Source of the DNA: Mixophyes australis
Taxonomy: Eukaryota > Chordata > Amphibia > Anura > Limnodynastidae
Length of the DNA stretch: 64,000 nucleotides
Assembly: GCA_036250195.1 (NCBI GenBank)
Contig: JAVHZZ010000009.1
Span: forward strand, 37,973,824 to 38,037,823
Direction of reading: 5' to 3'
The notes beneath the pieces were generated by a model, which was not told where the DNA came from, made no database searches, and saw nothing but the letters and a program-made list of their open reading frames with translations. Below are positions 45,589 to 55,150 of this stretch, piece after piece. The number at the start of each line of letters is the position of its first letter. Within the stretch, counting starts at the first letter, position 1. Both the position numbers and the translations under genes were made by a program.

Positions 45589-48500
45589 CGTAAGGCCGTG
45601 TGATATACACCAGAGAGAAAATTGTCTTGACAGCTAATAATAAATGAGAAAGTTGCATTTTCAATATAAAATGTACAAAATACAATAAAATAAATAAATA
45701 CAATTCCACCACCACCACATCTGCTGCTTACCCCTTTAAAAATCAAATTGGAATTTTATTTCCTGCAGTAGTTAACATTAAAATGGCAATTAAGTAATAT
45801 GAATAGACAGCTGTTACTTGATACAATGTAGCCGTGATGCTAGTGGTTTAAGTATTAGCAGTTGGAGGGTCAATACGCAATCAGCCAATCAGAAGAGGCT
45901 AGACTGTGCTGCAGGTAGTCATCAATATCATCATTGTTGCTCCAGCAGTCGAGTAGCTGCATAAAAGGAGTAGCTGGGGAAGTGCCCATGTCTAATTATG
46001 TTGCAATTATGTGAACACACCCTTACTGTTCTCAGCTTACATTGCCTGCCTCTTTCTGTCCCCGTTCTACCTCTCCAGTGGTAATAGAGGCACAAGTCAA
46101 TGATACGAAAAAATCTAGATATGAAAGTAAGCATGCGCATTATTAGTGAACATGCAATAGCATATCATATGCAAATTAGCTTATGTCCAACTCTTAGTGA
46201 GCCCCAGTGACGGCAAGAGGAGACACGATGACATCATCACTAAGCAGCAGCAATAATTTACCATTTTTACTTTCAGAAATTCTAAACTTTCTGGATAATG
46301 GATTTTGATTCATTATTAGATCACACATCTGTGTTATTCAATTGCTCTCTTCAGTAAACTATAATAGACACACACACTGCAGGCGTTATTTTAATTATAC
46401 ATCATAGTAAGAGTATATCTTCATAATAGAAAAATAAAAACTGAGTAAAATTATTGAAGAAAAGAGTAAACTATAAATAATATGCAACAGCCAAATAATA
46501 GCCACATAAAAACAACTTTTATAAAATGCTTGTAAACAGAAATATTGTTATTATGCAAAAAAGCACAATGTCCACTATGAAAATGTCTCACCTTTTCTTG
46601 TTTTAAACAAGTCATGAAGGAAAAAAACACTTTTATTCACTTTATATGTTTATATTCTTGTGGTTTTTTTTAAACAAATCCTTACAACTTTCTGTTTAGT
46701 AACATGTTTGACAGAGTGTGCATGGCCTGGCAGCCATAGAGACAGGAGTGCTTTTACTGAGCTCTAGCCAACTTCATGTAATCTACATTCCTGAGTTTTT
46801 CCCACTTGAAACTACCCTACCGGGACAGAAAATTGTACTGATAAACCTTGGGTCAGAGATTTATGAGTATTTGCCATTGATTTCCTAGTTTAATCTAGAC
46901 ATACTACTGAGGCCTACTGTACCACCTTTCCACCTCCCCACTGTGGCCTGCTGACCCGGATCGGCAACACTCTATCCCAGGGGTACTCTACCAGCACAAT
47001 ATCGGTTCCAGATCCAGGGATTAGACAAGATCTACCAGCAGAATATTGCCGGTCTCAACTTGAAGATTCGGTCCTTGAGCAGAGAGACGACTGAACCTCT
47101 GCAGCTTCGGGAGACAATCACCACCAATATCCTGGAAATCCCTGCTTCACTTCACATCTGAAGGATATACCAGCTAGTTTTCGTTGAAGTTCTGCGCCAA
47201 GACCCCAGCATTTTTGACATGTAGTACTTCCCACTGTTGTTACTGCCTTAACCTGAGATTCTGCAATTGCTGCATTCTTTTGGTGACTTCCTCTCAGGTG
47301 CTGCATCTATTGAGTAAATCTGGCTTGCAGTTACATTCCGGGGAGTGAAAAACATCACACGATTTGGATTAACCCATCACCCTCCTCCCCTATCATACTA
47401 GCTTCCACCAAGTGACCAGGAATCCCCTCACCCCAAACCACATGGGTTTCCAGTTTAATTCCCAATCTTTAATCTAAGGTTGGACCCAGAGAACCTGATC
47501 TCAGTCCCCAATTATCCACACATGAGGGGTTTGCTAGTTCATCTAGTAGCTATACCAGTCTGCTATTCCAAGCTTAGAGTTATTGCTCCAATACTGAACT
47601 CAAATATCTCCATATTTGCAAGTACTTAACAGGTCATTTACTAAAAATATATACTCCTATATGTCTGTGCCGCATAGAAGATATCCAAACAATTAACCAT
47701 TTATGCTCATATTCATTCAAGAGCTTCTTCGATCTTGAGAATCATTTTTCTCCACTCACCTGTATAATAGCGCCACCCTCTGGCTATACATTAATACATG
47801 ACAGTTGCAATGTAGTTCGAGTCCTATTCCTGTCTATGGAACTAAACCCCCTCTCCCACATGTCCTAGATACCGTACATATAGGGGGGAAGGATTTTGTG
47901 TATCATGATCTTGCTTCAGTTGCCTTTTCTGATCAATTTTTCTACCTAAAACACATTGACCTGCACACCTTAATCCCTCCTACCCAACCCATTTCAAACA
48001 ACAATGCAGAAAAGTTAAAGCCCTTACACCAAGGGTACCCCACAACCTTTTTTTGCTATATACTGGAAAGCTGTGTTGACTCTGACTCTGAAGATGACAA
48101 AACTGCTCCAATCACCAAGAGAGACTTCTTAATTAAGAAAATGAAAGCTCTACAATCCTTAATCCATTTTGAGGTCCAACATGCTTTTCACACTCTTAGA
48201 TATTAAGTGACTACCCTGGGAATCCATACAGACCATAAAGGGAGAAGGTAAGGGTATATTGTAACATAGGCCAACACAGAAGAGTATATGTGACACTTCT
48301 GACAGAAGCTTAATGCCATCAATGATTGCCAGAAGGGCATGGAATCATGCCCAAAGGAATAACCTCAAAATTAAGGCAATTTCTAAATCAGTGGTACCTG
48401 TACATTTGAGCCCCTAAATCTGGAAGCCATTTTTCCAACTTGACCCATAAATCCTCAAAAATCAAATACTCCCAGATCGCACCCAAATGTACTCAAACCT

Positions 48501-48752
48501 AGACTGCAAGACTTTCACAGTGGAGGAAACTAGGAAGGAGGCCTGAAATACAAGGTTAATACCCTTCAACTCTTGCTAAACCTTACCCCATTCACCTAGA
48601 CTAGGAGAAGCTTCAACTGTTAACTTCAGTCCTGAGGAAATATAGCATTTAATACAACTGGGGTTTCCCATTCCATCTATTCCTCTGGCATCAAAGTCAA
48701 CTATTGGCTAGGTCATTATTTGAGGCCAATAACTGCTTCACAGGATCGATCT
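45588..48752. other. Intergenic; possible old LINE material
   Basis: 45.6-46.9 kb is AT-rich and unremarkable. The segment 46.9-48.75 kb is more balanced in composition. Its plus frames hold short protein-like stretches, such as one containing LNLKIRSLSRET near 47060, that might be the ORF1 of the L1-like LINE seen beyond 62 kb. This is weak. A 133-codon frame sits at 47805-48206. Confidence 0.3.
47805..48206 (+). CDS. Unrecognised 133-residue open frame
   Basis: The frame runs from ATG to TAA and has balanced composition. It includes an acidic patch (SDSEDDKTAP, ~92-103) and a Lys-rich helix (KRDFLIKKMKAL). I do not recognise a family. It lies ~550 bp from the right-hand LTR of the provirus and has no visible promoter. 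It may be a fragment of an old element or of a host exon. Confidence 0.3.
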   Translation: MQCSSSPIPVYGTKPPLPHVLDTVHIGGKDFVYHDLASVAFSDQFFYLKHIDLHTLIPPTQPISNNNAEKLKPLHQGYPTTFFCYILESCVDSDSEDDKTAPITKRDFLIKKMKALQSLIHFEVQHAFHTLRY

Positions 48753-48756
48753 CATC

Positions 48757-49595
48757 TGTTATGTACGTACTGTCGCTAACCAATAACGATTGTCGAACCT
48801 CGATTTGTGTTTCCAACGCACAAAGATTTATTCGCAATAAGTGGAAAAAATATGCTCAAGCGAAGTAATAGTAAATACAGTCGTTACTTATCGCAGGCGC
48901 TCTGGATCCAGTGCAGTCATTCAATCCTGAAGTCTGGGGACAAGAAGTCTGCACTCTGGATCACAAGCTGCTGCTTATATACAAAATCAAATACAGTAAT
49001 ACAATGAAGATGGTATGGCTTGCATCTATTGGTCCGGGTCTCAGGAATGTCCAAGGGGTCGTCAATCATTGGCTGGTTCATCCTAAGGAATCCAAAGGAG
49101 GGGGTCATCTCTGCAGGGGGTATGCTCTGCTCTTCCCGCCAGAATTCCTTAGTCTTAAGTAGATCATAATTCCCTATCATTCATAACTTGCGTATGCACT
49201 CTGCGATTCCCTCGCAGAGCGCACCAAACAGTAGGATATGTAACAAGGTTCATTATGATACCACTCATGATGTTATTCCTTTAACCCGTTCTGTGTATTT
49301 CACTAATATGCATGTAACTCTGATATAACATATAAATACTACTATATTTCGACATAACTGACTATGTGTTGCTACTACCAATAATGTGTACTATTTTATA
49401 AGTATGCGTGTTTGTGCGAATGTATGGTAAAAGACCAATTACTGTTGCTGCCACGTGTAGTGGATGCGTACGCCCTTTCACGCCGTAGCGTGCCCTTGTA
49501 CGTCATAGCGTACCGTACGCATCTTTTCAGACAAAGACAACCACGTTTGCTAGACTTTAATTGAAATGACTTTATCCAATTTACTGACTTCGACA
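48757..49595 (-). repeat. 3' LTR of the endogenous retrovirus
   Basis: It starts TGTCGAAGTC and ends ACATAACA on the minus strand. TATATAAG is at 48974-48981 and AATAAA at 48827-48832. U3 is ~610 bp. Near the start of U3 is an inverted repeat, GATGCGTACG (49463-49472) / CGTACGCATC (49514-49523), and an E-box, CACGTG (49452-49457). Confidence 0.97.
48827..48832 (-). terminator. Polyadenylation signal in the 3' LTR
   Basis: AATAAA on the minus strand, 70 nt before the LTR end. This would define the R-U5 border shortly downstream. The other LTR has the same hexamer at 57850-57855. Confidence 0.8.
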
Positions 49596-49608
49596 GTTCC
49601 ACCCTTTG
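49596..49608 (-). other. Polypurine tract of the provirus
   Basis: On the minus strand AAAGGGTGGAA lies directly before the 3' LTR, interrupted by a single T. It is the expected plus-strand primer site. Confidence 0.75.
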
Positions 49609-49624
49609 ATAGTGTAATAAACTA

Positions 49625-51415
49625 TCACCCAATCACCGTTTCAAGTTCAGGATTATACAATACTTCTTCACAGACCATGATCTCGGTATCTGGTACCACC
49701 CTTTCAGTCTCTTTCTCAGTGTTACTCCCATGAGACCGTTTTCCACACTTCAACACAGTAGGAACACATTTGACAACTAAACCAATTGCTAAGATGACAC
49801 CCAGTATAAGGAGAAGGAGCTTACCTACACTCGCAATCATTTCCTGTGCCCACTCCCCCAGACCGGAGAACCATTTTGCTGGGTTCAACCATGAGAACCA
49901 ACCCGCCACCTTTTCCCCGACCTCATATAACGAAGAATTATGGCTCTTTCGAAATTCCCATTTCGGCTGCAAAATTTCATCCATCTTCCGGTCTATAACC
50001 TCTTTAGGGTCTTCCGTATTATTAGTAATGTACGTGCAACATTTGACACCGAACTGGGTGGCCAGTGTCACACAGTACCCACCAGTAATAGAGGTGAGAT
50101 AATTTAGTACCAGTCTATGTTGCACCAACTCCTTTTTGTACGCTTGTAGCTCCCTTCCTGTATACCTGAAAGTGTCATCATACATCTCGGTGATATTATC
50201 TATTAATTTAGCTAGGTCTTGGATATATTTAAAGTTTAATGTTCCCCGAGCGGTCCTGGTGAGATCTAGAGCAACCATAACTTGGAAACCAGCAGTTTCA
50301 CTAATCAATTTTGTAGCTATGGGTTCCTCACCAGGAATCATATTTCTCTTGCCACGGTGTTCATACTGTGTGTGTATGTATGGTGGTGATGTAGTCTTGT
50401 GAATATCTACCATTTCTTCATGAGTAATAGTCATGATTTCAGGAACCAGTTTAGCTAAGAAACACAAGCCCTTGGAACTCGGAGTCACCCAGGAATAAGC
50501 TTTCCTCCCACAAACAAAATACACATCATCAGGGAGAACATAAGGAACAGTATGCCCATGAATTATATCACACAGAGTTTTGATAAAACTACCCATGCCT
50601 AGTGTCTCCATCTGCTCTAGACACGTGTCGGCATTAATGATATTTTCACATTTATCTGTAGAGACTTTTCCAATAGATACCTTCTTATGTTTGGTTATAC
50701 GCCCTAACTTGTGACTTCCATCAGCATTCCTGCCTAGTAGTGACCTTGTGAGTCTCTCTCTAAAATGAGTGTGGCGAGCCATTGTCTGATCTGATAGGTC
50801 AGCCTCCCAATTCTCCAGGCGCTTTGCATGAGATATGTTTAGGCACAGCAACGATCTGCCTATGGAGTATTGTCGAAGCGTCAGACTAGGGGACCTAGTG
50901 TTATTGTACCTCCCTTCTATGGGCCTCCCACCCCTTAATTCGAGTACTTCGGATATGTTTAGCGGGAATGGCACTAGTCCTATGTTATGCTGCCCTTGAG
51001 GCACGTGAGAGCACACCCAACACTCAGTTTGGTTTAGCACCTTACCCACCAGGGAGTGATAATCCTCCAAAGGATGCCCGCCTATATTCAGCGTACTGGG
51101 GGACTGGCATCGTTGGATGCATCTCTCGTCAACTAGGGAGTTGCAAAACTTGCAGATACAATACTCATCAGACAATAGCCCCTCACACTGCCTATGAGTT
51201 CCTGAGCTAGCAGACCTTTTCATAACCCCTGGACCAAGTTTGATAATGGGCTGCTCAGGATATCCTATTAACTTTTCTTCGGCCTCTATTTCATCCGTAT
51301 CACTCCCAGAACTCTCCTCCGTCCTCCATCCTCCTTCACAAAAATAGAATGTCCTAGAAAAAGTAAAAACAAGGAAAATCCTGGAACAAAAGAAAAACAA
51401 AAACCGCCACTCCAT
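49625..51415 (-). CDS. env: Env glycoprotein, open from ATG to stop
   Basis: The first ATG of the frame is at 51415, giving 596 residues. The frame itself is open from 51463; residue numbers here count from there. Residues ~17-40 are a hydrophobic signal segment. The surface subunit has CWVC (148-151) and several N-glycosylation sites (NQT, NIS, NNT). RGKR (370-373) is a furin-type cleavage site. The transmembrane subunit has a C-x10-CC motif (C464, C475, C476), longer than the common gammaretroviral C-x6-CC spacing. One membrane span (~549-564) and a ~48-residue tail follow. CWVC plus the CC motif suggest disulfide-linked subunits. Env would bind a receptor and fuse membranes. No break was seen in this frame; expression is unknown. 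Confidence 0.93.
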   Translation of the reverse strand: MEWRFLFFFCSRIFLVFTFSRTFYFCEGGWRTEESSGSDTDEIEAEEKLIGYPEQPIIKLGPGVMKRSASSGTHRQCEGLLSDEYCICKFCNSLVDERCIQRCQSPSTLNIGGHPLEDYHSLVGKVLNQTECWVCSHVPQGQHNIGLVPFPLNISEVLELRGGRPIEGRYNNTRSPSLTLRQYSIGRSLLCLNISHAKRLENWEADLSDQTMARHTHFRERLTRSLLGRNADGSHKLGRITKHKKVSIGKVSTDKCENIINADTCLEQMETLGMGSFIKTLCDIIHGHTVPYVLPDDVYFVCGRKAYSWVTPSSKGLCFLAKLVPEIMTITHEEMVDIHKTTSPPYIHTQYEHRGKRNMIPGEEPIATKLISETAGFQVMVALDLTRTARGTLNFKYIQDLAKLIDNITEMYDDTFRYTGRELQAYKKELVQHRLVLNYLTSITGGYCVTLATQFGVKCCTYITNNTEDPKEVIDRKMDEILQPKWEFRKSHNSSLYEVGEKVAGWFSWLNPAKWFSGLGEWAQEMIASVGKLLLLILGVILAIGLVVKCVPTVLKCGKRSHGSNTEKETERVVPDTEIMVCEEVLYNPELETVIG

Positions 51416-51472
51416 TGCTGGAAAGATAGTTCTGAGGCAACGTCTCTGGTTCAGGTGTCTCAACTGCAGGCT

Positions 51473-51865
51473 TTAGGTCTCCCGGAACAGGCTCACAAGT
51501 GACAGCTCTATGTCGTCGGTCTGAGTCTTGTCTTGCACTTTCTCCGGGTTATGGACTCTCCTGCAGTGGGTGGAATGGACCCAAGTGTCTCTCTCTGCAA
51601 CCTTCAGTGATGTAGTACTGGTCAGCAGCACTTGGTACGGGCCTTCCCAACGGTCTGTTAAACAACCTGAACGTAAGAAATTGCGGATCATAACATAGTC
51701 TCCAGGTTCAACATCATGACAGTTCGTCTCTGGCATACCAGGTGACAGCATTTTTAGTTTTTGTTGTTGTTGTTTCAGCTGTCTACTCATTCTTATAAGA
51801 TATTGTACAGTCACTTCATTATTACACTTTAAGTCGTCTTGTGGACTCACGATCAAATGAGGTTG
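51473..51865 (-). pseudogene. pol: Pol C-terminal end: integrase tail, cut off by a stop
   Basis: The frame is the same as the main pol frame but starts after the TGA at 51866-51868. It contains a Gln-rich stretch (QQQQK) and then the integrase C-terminal SH3-like module with DVEPGDYVMIRNF and DRWEGPYQVLLT, ending at TAA (51473). The module normally binds DNA and is needed for strand transfer. Its separation from the core means this copy should lack complete integrase. Confidence 0.9.
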
Positions 51866-54800
51866 TCATCCGAACAGTATCTCAAAGGGGGACAGATTAA
51901 GAGGAGGTCTAGGAGTGGTTCGAATGCTGTGGAGGACCAACGGCAAAGCCTCAGGCCATGCCAACCCAGTTTCAGCCATTATCTTACCTAGTTTGTTCTT
52001 GATAGTACCGTTTACTCTCTCCACCTTACCACTGGCTTGTGGTCGGTAAGGGGTGTGAAGTCTGCTACTGATTCCCATGAGTTTACACATATTTTGGAAG
52101 ACATCACCAGTGAAATGGGTACCCCTATCACTTTCAATGATTCTAGGGATACCGAACCTACACACAAAGTCTTGTACAATTTTCTTTGCAGTGAACACAG
52201 CAGTATTAGTGGCTGCCGGATATGCTTCTACCCAACCGGAAAACACATCAATACACACTAACACATACTTTAGATTCCTGCACGGTGGTAATTGGATATA
52301 GTCAATTTGTATTACCTGAAAAGGTCCGTCTGTAGGAGGGATGTGGGATGGCTCAGTTGGAATAGTTTTCCCAACATTTTTCCTCAAACAAGTAAGACAT
52401 GACATTGCTTTCTTACCAGCTTGAGAGGAAAATCCGGGAGCACACCAGTATGCTCTCACCAGTTTGCACATACCTTCTTTACCCAGGTGAGTCAGGCCGT
52501 GTGCTGCTTCAGCCAGGCTTGGATAGTATGTTCGGGGAGCTACAGGCTTACCTTGTCCATCCCTCCAGAGTCCTGAGGACTCTTGACCACATCCCTTCGC
52601 CTTCCAGACCGCCTTCTCCTGCAGGGAACACAAATCTTGCATTTCAATTAATTTCTGCGTGTCTAATGTCTGAAAAACCATCATAGTCTCGGTCGATACA
52701 GTCATAGGTTGCCCTGCTGCCCATTTAGCAGCTTCGTCTGCCCTGTTGTTGCCCAATGACACTGGGTCTTCTTCAAAGGTATGGGCTTTGCACTTTATGA
52801 CGGCTACTGTTCTGGGTAACTGTATCGCTGTCAGAAGTCCTTTTATGTGTTGTGAGTGTGCCACTGGTGTACCTGCTGCTGTCGTAAAGTTTCTAAGACG
52901 CCAAAGGGCCCCAAAATCATGCACTACCCCGAAGGCGTACCTAGAGTCAGTATATATGTTGGCTGATTTACCCTCTGCCAATTCACACGCTCTCCTTAGT
53001 GCTACTAGTTCCGCCACCTGGGCTGAGTGAGGTGGACCAAGGGGTTTAGCTTCTACCACATCCTGATCGTCTACAACAGCGTAACCAGTACATAGCTCTC
53101 CTGTCTCTGTCTGTCTATGGCAACTTCCGTCTGTATAAAACGTAAAATCTACATTTTCTAAGGGGGTGTCACGTATGTTGGGCCTTGCAGTAAAGGTCTG
53201 ATTCAGGTGTTCCATACAGTCATGCGTGTCAGTATTCTTGCCTAACTCATCATCAACCAGGGTCTCCTCACCTCCCACCCTTTGTGTCTCTTGAGACACA
53301 TACGGAAGGTATGTAGCTGGATTTAGGGTGCTACATCGTTTGATGGTGATGTTTGAGGGTGCCATCAGGGCTAGTTCCCACTTTGTGAATCTAGCTGAAG
53401 AAACATGTCTGGTTTGGGCTGAATTTAACAGAGCTGATACAGCATGGGGTGTATAGATGGTTGAATTATGTCCTAATACTACATCCTCGCTCTTACTTAC
53501 TAGAAGGGCCGTTGCTGCTACACTTCTGAGACATGTTGGGAGTGACCTTGCCACATTGTCTAATTGTGCACTGTAGTATGCTACCGGTCTGCTAGCGTCA
53601 CCATGTTTCTGTGTGAGGACACCTGCTGCACAGCCATCAGCTTCTGTACAAAATAGCTCAAAAGGCTTTTCATAATCAGGTATTCCCAATGCAGGTGCTC
53701 TTGTCAGACTATCTTTAAGATTAAAGAACGCTTGCTCCGACTCTTCTGTGTGTACGACACGTTCTGGTTTTGAGGAAGAGACTAGCTCCTGCAATGGTAA
53801 TGCCAGAATAGAAAAACCTGGGATCCAGGACCTACAGTATCCACACATCCCCAAGAAAGTACGAATCTGCTTCTGGCTCTGCGGCAGGGTCATGTGTTGT
53901 ATGGCCTCAATTCTGTCGGTTGTCAGGTGTCTTAGCCCCTTAGTGAGGCAGTGTCCTAAGTATTTGACCTTAGTCTGACATGGCTGTAATTTATCCTTTG
54001 CCACCTTGTGCCCTGTTTGTGAAAGATGAAGCAACAACAATTTAGTATCATGTAAACATGACATAAAAGAATCAGAGCACAACAACAAATCGTCCACATA
54101 TTGAATTAGAACAGACCCATTGTGGGGTTGAAAGGATTGCAAACAGTCATGTAAGGCTTGGGAGAAGATACTGGGGCTGTCAATGAACCCCTGGGGTAGT
54201 CTGGTCCATGTGTATTGCACTCCCCTGTAGGAGAATGCAAAAAGGTATTGGCAGTCAGGGTGAAGAGGGACTGAAAAGAAAGCAGAACATAGATCAATGA
54301 CAGTAAAATGACTGGCAGACGGTGGAATCTGCATGAGGATGACAGCTGGATTCGGCACTACGGGGAATTGGCTCTCAACAACTTTGTTAATTCCCCTTAA
54401 GTCCTGGACTAATCTATAGCCCCTCCCCCCACTCTTCTTCACAGGGAAAATGGGACTATTTGCTGTACTGGCTGTACGAATTAAAATCCCTTGTTGTAAC
54501 AGCCTCTCAATAACAGGATATACCCCTAGTTCCACCTCCGGTTTTAATGGATACTGTGGGATTTTTGGAGCTATCCTACCACTTTTTAGATTGACCATGA
54601 CAGGGGCTACGTTTGCCATCAGTCCAGTGTCCTGTCCATCTCTGGTCCATAGGGAACCTGGTATTTCCAGCAACATCCCCTTTACTTGAGATGGACTTTG
54701 TTCTATAACAGGAGAGTGTAACATTAACCTTGGAGGGGTGTCCAATATGTCCTGTACCTCATGTGCAACCCTCTCGGGTATATCTAGGAACACACCATCT

Positions 54801-55147
54801 GAAGTACAGTATATGACACATCCCATTTTACATAACAAGTCTCTCCCTAGCAAGTTAGTAGGAGCCGCTGCAGCCAAGAGAAACGAATGCTTAGTATGCA
54901 GAGGCCCGATAGTAACTTCGGCGGGTTTAGTTAGAGGATAATGTAACACTTTTCCCGTCACCCCTATAGCTGGAATAGTTTTGCTGGTCACCTGTAGATT
55001 GAAAGGAGAGGTTATCACAGATCGGGCCGCCCCTGTATCTACAAGAAAAGTTTGTTTCCTGCCAGCTATGTCAACTATCATTGTTGGTTCTTCACTCTGA
55101 CTCTCAGTTAACCTCACTGGCTGTAGACTACAGGTATGACCTGACCC
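51866..55147 (-). CDS. pol: Pro-Pol: protease, RT, RNase H, integrase core
   Basis: It continues in the gag frame after the UAG. Numbering from 55117: protease FLVDTGAARS (D27), RT with RLVQDLRGIN (~235-244), catalytic D275 and YVDD (340-343). RNase H follows with FYTDGS (D663), E703, YTDSRYAF (D724) and NNRADEA (D794). Integrase has H873/H877 with C907/C910 and the triad D939, D997, E1033 spaced 35 residues apart. The layout is that of gammaretroviral Pol. The reading frame ends at a TGA (51866-51868) just after the integrase core, leaving the C-terminal module separate. No other break was seen. The product would be made only by suppression of the gag stop. Confidence 0.95.
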   Translation of the reverse strand, partial: GSGHTCSLQPVRLTESQSEEPTMIVDIAGRKQTFLVDTGAARSVITSPFNLQVTSKTIPAIGVTGKVLHYPLTKPAEVTIGPLHTKHSFLLAAAAPTNLLGRDLLCKMGCVIYCTSDGVFLDIPERVAHEVQDILDTPPRLMLHSPVIEQSPSQVKGMLLEIPGSLWTRDGQDTGLMANVAPVMVNLKSGRIAPKIPQYPLKPEVELGVYPVIERLLQQGILIRTASTANSPIFPVKKSGGRGYRLVQDLRGINKVVESQFPVVPNPAVILMQIPPSASHFTVIDLCSAFFSVPLHPDCQYLFAFSYRGVQYTWTRLPQGFIDSPSIFSQALHDCLQSFQPHNGSVLIQYVDDLLLCSDSFMSCLHDTKLLLLHLSQTGHKVAKDKLQPCQTKVKYLGHCLTKGLRHLTTDRIEAIQHMTLPQSQKQIRTFLGMCGYCRSWIPGFSILALPLQELVSSSKPERVVHTEESEQAFFNLKDSLTRAPALGIPDYEKPFELFCTEADGCAAGVLTQKHGDASRPVAYYSAQLDNVARSLPTCLRSVAATALLVSKSEDVVLGHNSTIYTPHAVSALLNSAQTRHVSSARFTKWELALMAPSNITIKRCSTLNPATYLPYVSQETQRVGGEETLVDDELGKNTDTHDCMEHLNQTFTARPNIRDTPLENVDFTFYTDGSCHRQTETGELCTGYAVVDDQDVVEAKPLGPPHSAQVAELVALRRACELAEGKSANIYTDSRYAFGVVHDFGALWRLRNFTTAAGTPVAHSQHIKGLLTAIQLPRTVAVIKCKAHTFEEDPVSLGNNRADEAAKWAAGQPMTVSTETMMVFQTLDTQKLIEMQDLCSLQEKAVWKAKGCGQESSGLWRDGQGKPVAPRTYYPSLAEAAHGLTHLGKEGMCKLVRAYWCAPGFSSQAGKKAMSCLTCLRKNVGKTIPTEPSHIPPTDGPFQVIQIDYIQLPPCRNLKYVLVCIDVFSGWVEAYPAATNTAVFTAKKIVQDFVCRFGIPRIIESDRGTHFTGDVFQNMCKLMGISSRLHTPYRPQASGKVERVNGTIKNKLGKIMAETGLAWPEALPLVLHSIRTTPRPPLNLSPFEILFG

Positions 55148-55150
55148 CTA
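55121..55150 (-). promoter_or_regulatory. Gag UAG readthrough context
   Basis: The gag stop is TAG (55150-55148) followed by GGGT and two overlapping small inverted repeats, CAGGT/ACCTG (55131-55143) and CTGTA/TACAG (55121-55133). The pol frame is the same as gag and stays open. Gammaretroviruses suppress this codon with a downstream pseudoknot; whether these repeats form one is inference. Confidence 0.75.

Noticed and set aside
48807..49180. Small frames inside the retroviral LTR, repeated at 57830-58203
   Set aside because: They appear twice only because the LTRs are identical; no start context or family support for an LTR-encoded protein.
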